Source: Candidatus Tectimicrobiota bacterium
Lineage (GTDB): Bacteria > UBA8248 > JACPRG01
Length of the DNA: 11,059 nt
Direction of reading: 5' to 3'
Assembly (NCBI GenBank): GCA_016190025.1
Contig: JACPRG010000073.1
Coordinates: 1-11,059 of the forward strand
In this document: positions 5,192 to 11,059 of the stretch, piece by piece
Layout of the letters: every line of letters begins with the position of its first letter
Position numbering within the stretch: the stretch's first letter is position 1
Position numbers and translations under genes: made by a program
The notes under the pieces: generated by a model
Databases searched by the model: none
What the model was told of the DNA's origin: nothing
What the model saw: only the letters and a program-made list of their open reading frames with translations

Positions 5192-6454
5192 TCAATCCAG
5201 GACCGAGAAGTCGAAGTTCTCCAGATTTTCGCAGACCGCCCGGTTGAACTGGGCGGCCAGCATCCCGTCCACCATCCGGTGGTCCACGCTCAAGGAGACT
5301 CCCATCCGGTCCCGGACCCCGATGGAGCCGTCCTCCAGCGGCACGACGCGCTTTTGGATGGCCCCGACGCCCAGGATGGCCGCCTCCGGCGGGTTGATGA
5401 TCGGGGTCGCGTAGATGCTCCCCGCGATGCCCGCGTTCGATATCGTGAACGTGCTGCCCGCCACGTCCGCGGGGGAGAGGGCGCCCTGGCGGGCCCGGTC
5501 CGCCATGTCCTGAATCCGCCGGGCGAGCTTCTCGAACGAGAGGGTCTCGGCCTCCCGGATGACGGGGACAACCAGCCCCTCCGGCACCGCCGCGGCGATT
5601 CCCAGGTGGATGTGGCGGAAAAGGTAAATGACGTCTCCGCCGAACCGGGCATTGAGCGGGTGGAACTCGGTCCGCTCCAGCGCCCGCAGCGCAGCCCAGG
5701 CGAGAAAGTGGGTGTAGGTCAGGTGGATCCCCTTCCGGGCGAACTCGGCCTCTCCCCTGGCTTTGCGCTGATTCACGATCTCGGTCACATCCGCCTCGTC
5801 GAACGTCGTGAACTGCGGGACTCCCTTGACGCTGGCGGTCAGCCGCTGGGAGAGGCGCTTGCGCAGACGGCTCAGGGGCAGCACGTCGGCGTTCTCCGGC
5901 GGGGGAAACACGAGAGCCGGCGCGTCGGGCGCGGCCTCCGCTCCCATCCCGGCCTTCGCCTTCCGGTCGGCCAGATAGGCCCTGAGGTCCTCCTCGGTCA
6001 CCCGGCCGTCCCGTCCCGTGCCGGCGACGCCCTCCACCTCATCCAGGGGAATCCCATAGTCTCTGGCCAGGCTCCGGACGCGGGGGGACAGGAATTTCCC
6101 CGGCCTCTCCCGCCTTGCCGCGGCGGCCGGACGCCCGGAAGGCCCCGAGGAGGAGGCCGGAACGGCCGCGGACTCCTCCGCCGGTGCACCCTCTTCTTCC
6201 ACCGGGACGGGCTCTTCCGTCTCAATGACGGCCAAGGCCTGGCCCACGGGGACGGCGGTCTCGGCGGGAACGAGAATCTTCGCCAGGCGTCCGTCGTAGG
6301 GGCTTTCCACCTCGAACTCGACCTTTTCGCTCTCCGCCAGGAGGACGGGCTCACCCTTCGTCAGGGGATCGCCCTCTTTTTTGAGCCACTGAACGATTGT
6401 CCCCTCATGGACGCTGGTCCCCATGCGGGGCATGGTGATCTTCGCCTGATGCAC
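5192..6454 (-). CDS. 2-oxo acid dehydrogenase complex E2, dihydrolipoamide acyltransferase
   Basis: E2 is the core of the complex: it takes the acyl group from E1 onto its lipoyl arm and passes it to CoA. The 420-aa protein has one lipoyl domain (about 3-78) with the lipoylation site K44 in AESEKVEFE, then an Ala/Pro/Glu-rich linker (about 80-118). A peripheral subunit-binding domain follows (about 120-158, FLSPRVRSLARDYG at 121-134), then the catalytic domain (about 188-420) with DHRMVDG (391-397), where H392 and D396 are the catalytic pair. The GTG at 6454 is supported by GGAG eight bases upstream and by the standard start of a lipoyl domain. It lies 56 bp after E1-beta and 33 bp before the PCD gene. 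Pyruvate, acetoin or branched-chain 2-oxo acids are possible substrates. No E3 gene is nearby. Confidence 0.93.
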   Translation of the reverse strand: MHQAKITMPRMGTSVHEGTIVQWLKKEGDPLTKGEPVLLAESEKVEFEVESPYDGRLAKILVPAETAVPVGQALAVIETEEPVPVEEEGAPAEESAAVPASSSGPSGRPAAAARRERPGKFLSPRVRSLARDYGIPLDEVEGVAGTGRDGRVTEEDLRAYLADRKAKAGMGAEAAPDAPALVFPPPENADVLPLSRLRKRLSQRLTASVKGVPQFTTFDEADVTEIVNQRKARGEAEFARKGIHLTYTHFLAWAALRALERTEFHPLNARFGGDVIYLFRHIHLGIAAAVPEGLVVPVIREAETLSFEKLARRIQDMADRARQGALSPADVAGSTFTISNAGIAGSIYATPIINPPEAAILGVGAIQKRVVPLEDGSIGVRDRMGVSLSVDHRMVDGMLAAQFNRAVCENLENFDFSVLD

Positions 6455-6510
6455 GGATGGTTCTCCGACCGGTTTCGCCGCCCGTCCCGGAAGGGCCGAC
6501 CCCCCGGGCC

Positions 6511-7509
<999 letters not shown>

Positions 7510-7564
7510 GTGCGCTCCCCCGGTTTTGCGGCGCGCCTCCGCCCCGCCCGCCACCGGCGGCGGC

Positions 7565-8677
7565 TCACGGGGCGTAAACGCCCTCGCAGACCTCCGGCCC
7601 CTCCGGAAAGGGGCTGTCCTTGGCATGCTGCACGGCCTCGTCGATCGCCCTTCGAATGCGATCGCCCACCCGCCGGAACTGGGCCTCATCGGCCCTCCCC
7701 CAGGCGCGCAACTTCGCCTCGAACAGAAGGATGGGGTCCCGCTCGCTCCAGGCGGCGACCTCCTCTTCGGGCACGTAGTCCTTGTAGGAGTCGTAGACCG
7801 AGTGGCCGCAGAGCCTTTCGTTCACCGACTCGATGAGGACCGGCCCCTCGCCTGAACGGGCGCGCTCCAGGGCCTCCCGGCAGACTTCGTAACAGGCGAC
7901 GACGTCCGTCCCGTCGATCAGGTAGCCCGGAATCCCGTACCCGACGGCGCGCAGGGCGAGCGTCTTGCAGGTGTACTGCAGCCGCGTCGGGGTCTTGTAC
8001 ACCCACAGGTTGTTCTCGACGACCACGACCAGGGGCAGCCGGTGGACGGCGGCCAGGTTCAGGCCCTCGTGGAAGTCGCCCGTGGAGGTCGCCCCGTCCC
8101 CCGACATGGCCAAGACCGCCGTCCCATCGTTTCGGACCTTGCTGGCCCAGGCGGCGCCGGCGGCGATGGGGACCATCGTTCCGATGTGGCTGATGAGCTG
8201 GAAGATCCTCAGTTCCCGGTTTCCGTAATGGAGGTCGCGCCCCCGGGTGATGCCGTTCGCCCGGGCCAAGTACTGGGCCATGAGCTGCTTCAGGTCCTGC
8301 CCCCGGACCAGGTGGGAGGCCACGTTCCGGTGCATGGGGACGAGGACATCCTTCTCCGCCAGGGCGTAGGCGGCGCCCACCGAGAGGGCCTCGTTCCCCC
8401 GTCCGGCGAAAGCCGTCCCCGGCACGAGCCCTTGGCGAAACAGCTCCCCCACCCTGTCCTCGACGGCCTTGGCGAGGGCCATGAACTCATAGAGCCGCCA
8501 GAGGTCGCCCGTCTCCAGGCCCAGATCGCCGGGGTCCGCCTTGGGACGCCACGCGACCCGAAGCCCGCTGATGACCAGATGCCGGTCCCGGAGATCCCGG
8601 AAAGGGTCAAGCCGGTCGAGCTCGGCCTCCCGGACCGGGACCTCCCGCGATAGGCTCTTTTCGTCTCGACGTGTCAC
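7565..8677 (-). CDS. 2-oxo acid dehydrogenase E1 component, alpha subunit
   Basis: The 370-aa alpha subunit of E1 carries the TPP-binding motif GDG (193-195) ending in ENN (221-223). Other E1-alpha marks are GRGNEALSVGAA (92-103), HYG (150-152) in the active-site region, and a GHSVYDSY stretch followed by VPEEEVAAWSERDPI, equivalent to the regulatory loop of the family. About 55 residues precede the usual start of the E1-alpha fold, an extension without recognisable domain. The GTG at 8677 has AAGGG six bases upstream and sits 14 bp after the pepA stop; a longer open frame to 9094 lies entirely over pepA. General resemblance is nearer to branched-chain/acetoin-type than to classical pyruvate E1-alpha, but the substrate is not certain. 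Confidence 0.92.
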   Translation of the reverse strand: MTRRDEKSLSREVPVREAELDRLDPFRDLRDRHLVISGLRVAWRPKADPGDLGLETGDLWRLYEFMALAKAVEDRVGELFRQGLVPGTAFAGRGNEALSVGAAYALAEKDVLVPMHRNVASHLVRGQDLKQLMAQYLARANGITRGRDLHYGNRELRIFQLISHIGTMVPIAAGAAWASKVRNDGTAVLAMSGDGATSTGDFHEGLNLAAVHRLPLVVVVENNLWVYKTPTRLQYTCKTLALRAVGYGIPGYLIDGTDVVACYEVCREALERARSGEGPVLIESVNERLCGHSVYDSYKDYVPEEEVAAWSERDPILLFEAKLRAWGRADEAQFRRVGDRIRRAIDEAVQHAKDSPFPEGPEVCEGVYAP

Positions 8678-8691
8678 GAAGGCCCTTCGAG

Positions 8692-10245
8692 CTAGCGCGG
8701 GCCGGCCGAATCCCACTTTTTCTTCTTGGACTTCAGCGGCCGCCAGTGGGCGACCAGCTCCGCAAACAGACGCACGCCGACGCCCGACGCCCCTTTGGGG
8801 GTGTAAGGCAGGTCCCCGTCGCGCCAGGCGGGACCGGCGATGTCCAGGTGCGCCCAGGGAAAGTCCTCGGCGAACCGGGCCAGGAAAGCCGCCGCGGTGA
8901 TGGCCCCGCCCCACCGGCCTCCGGTGTTCTTGATGTCGGCGATGTCGCTCTTGAGCAGGTCGAAGTACTCCTTCCACAGGGGGAGCTCCCACACCCGGTC
9001 GCCCGACCGCCCGGCCGCCTCCTTGAGCCGGCCGATGAGCTCTTCCGAATTGCCCAGCAGACCGGAGCAGGACTCCCCCAGGGCCACGACGCACGCCCCC
9101 GTCAGGGTGGCCGCATCCAGCACCGCCTGCGGCCTGTACCGCCGGGCGTACGCCAGGGCGTCACACAGGATCAGCCTTCCCTCGGCGTCCGTGTTGTCGA
9201 TCTCGATGGTGATCCCCGCCATGGATGCGACCACGTCTCCCGGCCGGTTGGCCTTGCCGCTGATCATGTTCTCCGTGCAGGGGAGGAGGGCCACGACCCG
9301 CTGGGGCAGCCTCAGCTCGGCGATGGCCCGCATGGCGCCCAGGACGGCGGCCGCGCCGGACATGTCCGTCTTCATCGTCCGCATGCCGCCGGAGGACTTG
9401 ATGTCCAGCCCGCCCGAGTCGAAGGTGACGCCCTTGCCGAGCAGGGCGATGGGCGCCGCGTCCTTGTTCCGTCCGGGATAGTCCAGGACGATGAACTTGG
9501 GGGGCGAGGCGCTGGCCTGCGCCACGCTGAGGTAGGCCCGCATCCCCAGCTTCTCCGCGTCGCGGGCCTCCAGGACCCGGCAGGTCATCCCGTACTTCCG
9601 CGCCAGGGACCTGGCGGCGCCCGCCAGATAAGCGGGCACGGCGACGTTGGCCGGCTGGGTCACCAGGTCGCGGGCGAAATTGGTGGCCTCTCCCAGGACC
9701 CATCCCCGCCGGGTCCCCCGCTGGAGGGCGGCGGCCTCTTCCCGGTCTTGGGCCACGAGAACCAGGGACCGGACATCCCCCGACTTTCCACCTTCGTCCT
9801 TTTTCCGGTAGGCGTCCATGCGGTACAGGCCCATGACGGCGCCTTCCATCCAGGCCTGGGCCTGGATGTCCGCCGCAGCGGGCAGCGCCGCCCCTGGGAT
9901 CTCGGCGTGGAAGGAGTCGAGTTTCAGGTCCAGGGCGGCTTGCGCCGCCGCCGCCGCCACGCCCCGCAGGACGTCCGCCGTGAGGCCGTCGGCCTCCCCC
10001 ATCCCCACCAAGAGAAGCCGCTTGGGGCGCACGCCTTTCGGCGAGTGCAGGAGGGGGATCAGCCGGCGCTGTCGGGGCTCCAGGCGGAACTCGCCGCCGT
10101 CGATCATCCGCTGAATGGCCCCCTTCAGGGCGGCGTCAGCTTGCCGGGCGCTGCCCCGAAGGGGCGTTTTCCCCTGGTAGACCGGGAGAACGGCCAGCTC
10201 GCATTCAGTCTCCAGAAGCCTTCCGACGATGACCCTTCCGCGCAC
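8692..10245 (-). CDS. pepA: leucyl aminopeptidase, peptidase family M17
   Basis: This cytosolic two-metal aminopeptidase releases N-terminal residues from peptides. The 517-aa length fits the family (about 500). The C-terminal catalytic domain carries all expected residues: K271 and D276 in GKGVTFDSGG (270-279), catalytic K283, D294 in KTDMSGAAA (292-300), and D353, E355 and R357 in NTDAEGR (351-357, the M17 signature). The N-terminal half is the less conserved macro-like domain. The C-terminus has a Lys-rich tail (KSKKKK, 505-510). The GTG start has AAGGAGA seven bases upstream. It lies 15 bp after ubiX and 14 bp before the E1-alpha start, so it is embedded in the operon. E. coli PepA also binds DNA, but nothing here shows this. 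Confidence 0.95.
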   Translation of the reverse strand: MRGRVIVGRLLETECELAVLPVYQGKTPLRGSARQADAALKGAIQRMIDGGEFRLEPRQRRLIPLLHSPKGVRPKRLLLVGMGEADGLTADVLRGVAAAAAQAALDLKLDSFHAEIPGAALPAAADIQAQAWMEGAVMGLYRMDAYRKKDEGGKSGDVRSLVLVAQDREEAAALQRGTRRGWVLGEATNFARDLVTQPANVAVPAYLAGAARSLARKYGMTCRVLEARDAEKLGMRAYLSVAQASASPPKFIVLDYPGRNKDAAPIALLGKGVTFDSGGLDIKSSGGMRTMKTDMSGAAAVLGAMRAIAELRLPQRVVALLPCTENMISGKANRPGDVVASMAGITIEIDNTDAEGRLILCDALAYARRYRPQAVLDAATLTGACVVALGESCSGLLGNSEELIGRLKEAAGRSGDRVWELPLWKEYFDLLKSDIADIKNTGGRWGGAITAAAFLARFAEDFPWAHLDIAGPAWRDGDLPYTPKGASGVGVRLFAELVAHWRPLKSKKKKWDSAGPR

Positions 10246-10260
10246 GGGCGTTCTCCTTTC

Positions 10261-10824
10261 TCAGCCTTCCCCGCCCTGCCAGCGGCGGAACATCTCGTTG
10301 GGGATGCCCAGACAATCGAGCGCCTTTCCGACGATGTGGTTCACCAGGTCGTCGATCGTCTTCGGTATGTGATAAAAGCCGGGACTCGCCATGAGGATGT
10401 GAACCCCCAACTGGGAGAGCCTCAGCATGTGTTCCAGATGGATGGGACTCAGGGGGGTCTCGCGGGGGACCAGGACCAGGTTCCGCTTCTCCTTGAGGAT
10501 CACGTCCGCCGACCGTCCGATGAGGTTCGTCGAGGCGCCGGTGGCGATCATGCTCAGGGTCTTCATCGAGCAGGGAATCACCACCATGTCTTTCAGCCCG
10601 GCGGAACCGCTGGCGGGAGTGGCGCCGATGTCGTTGATGTCGTGGACAACGTCGGCATAGCCCTGGAGGTCCTTGTAGGTCATCCCGAGCTCGTGCTTGA
10701 CCACCCGGACCCCGTCCTTCGAGCAGATGAGGTGCACTTCGATGTCCGTTTGCTTCAGGAACTCCAGAAGACGGACTCCGTAGATGGACCCGCTGGCCCC
10801 GGAGATGGCCACAATGATCTTCAC
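10261..10824 (-). CDS. ubiX: UbiX-family flavin prenyltransferase
   Basis: UbiX makes prenylated FMN from FMNH2 and dimethylallyl phosphate, the cofactor of UbiD-type decarboxylases used in quinone synthesis and aromatic acid metabolism. The 187-aa protein has the Rossmann-like start KIIVAISGASGSIYG (2-16) that binds flavin, CSMKTLSMIATG (85-96), and VPRETPLSPIHLEHM (119-133), all family hallmarks, followed by ASPGFYHIPKT (146-156). Length is normal. The GTG at 10824 gives the standard N-terminus and has AGGAG upstream; an open frame to 10926 adds non-homologous residues and is rejected. It is the first gene of the minus-strand run, 15 bp before pepA. No ubiD gene is in the window. Confidence 0.94.
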   Translation of the reverse strand: MKIIVAISGASGSIYGVRLLEFLKQTDIEVHLICSKDGVRVVKHELGMTYKDLQGYADVVHDINDIGATPASGSAGLKDMVVIPCSMKTLSMIATGASTNLIGRSADVILKEKRNLVLVPRETPLSPIHLEHMLRLSQLGVHILMASPGFYHIPKTIDDLVNHIVGKALDCLGIPNEMFRRWQGGEG

Positions 10825-10928
10825 AAATCTTCTCTCCTGCGGTTCGGTGGACACGGGGGCGGCGAACGGCCCGCTGACCGGCCTCACGGATAGCCAAAAA
10901 GGGAGGAAACCGCGGCCGGATGGCATTT

Positions 10929-10937
10929 AGTCTACCA
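10929..10937 (-). promoter_or_regulatory. possible extended -10 promoter of the ubiX operon
   Basis: On the minus strand TGGTAGACT has the extended -10 form TGn plus TAGACT (four of six matches to TATAAT). It would place the transcript start near 10922, about 97 nt before the ubiX GTG. No good -35 is seen at 16-18 bp. It is the only promoter-like sequence noticed in this 161-bp gap. Confidence 0.25.
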
Positions 10938-10985
10938 CAACGGCGCGAACGAAAGAGCCTCGGACCTGGAGGGGCGGGCTGGCCC

Positions 10986-11059
10986 CTATCCGCCTTTGGG
11001 TCCGCTCTCGGGAATGGGCAGAAGGATGGCGCCCTCTTCCGGGTCGCCGCAGGCCTCCG
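10986..11059 (-). CDS. possible C-terminal end of an unidentified protein (partial)
   Basis: The minus strand from the window edge reads 23 codons, EACGDPEEGAILLPIPESG and four more residues, then TAG at 10986-10988. Composition looks protein-like, and the position fits a gene upstream of ubiX in the same direction. The stretch is too short to assign a family, and a small hairpin (10970-10987) overlaps the stop codon. Treat as tentative. Confidence 0.35.
   Translation of the reverse strand, partial: EACGDPEEGAILLPIPESGPKGG

Noticed and set aside
8671..10893. Plus-strand open frame of 740 codons
   Set aside because: It is antisense to pepA and ubiX, whose catalytic residues are intact; the translation is low-complexity and resembles no family.

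Overview
The window is GC-rich (about two-thirds G+C by eye), densely coded bacterial DNA with many GTG/TTG starts and long antisense shadow reading frames. Gene content (RsmD, UbiX, PepA, a 2-oxo acid dehydrogenase, and a peroxiredoxin-like gene interrupted by an in-frame TGA with a bacterial SECIS-like hairpin) suggests a selenocysteine-decoding bacterium, perhaps from a Deltaproteobacteria-, Acidobacteriota- or Rokubacteria/NC10-like lineage. No 16S or marker phylogeny is available here, so the assignment is a guess.

Left region (1-1979, + strand). A possible divergent promoter with a palindrome sits at the extreme left edge. It is followed by a translationally coupled pair encoding the two halves of a split thiamine-pyrophosphate 2-oxo acid decarboxylase of the sulfopyruvate/phosphonopyruvate decarboxylase type (202-702 and 699-1304, ATGA overlap). 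After a structured 130-bp gap comes a peroxiredoxin-like gene (1435-1923) whose active-site codon is TGA, giving Sec-Pro-Phe-Cys in place of Cys-Pro-Phe/Tyr-Cys. A strong hairpin terminator (1944-1979) is shared with the convergent gene that follows.

Centre-left (1999-3179, - strand). A stand-alone isocitrate lyase/PEP mutase superfamily enzyme is preceded by a 335-bp non-coding stretch. That stretch holds the rsmD terminator and an unusual cluster of GGAAAA/TTTTCC hexamers.

Right region (3180-10824, - strand). Eight genes run in one direction. In transcription order they are ubiX, pepA, 2-oxo acid dehydrogenase E1-alpha, E1-beta, E2, pterin-4a-carbinolamine dehydratase, a PfkB-family sugar kinase and rsmD. 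The first six are separated by only 14-56 bp and very probably form an operon; pfkB-rsmD follow after 156 bp and may belong to the same transcript. No E3 (lipoamide dehydrogenase) gene and no UbiD partner is present. At the right edge there may be the last 23 codons of another - strand gene.

The standout is the selenoprotein. Conventional annotation would stop at the TGA, or restart at the TTG at 1600 and lose the catalytic site. The rest is mostly ordinary metabolism and housekeeping, apart from the unassigned substrates of the split TPP enzyme, the lyase and the dehydrogenase complex.
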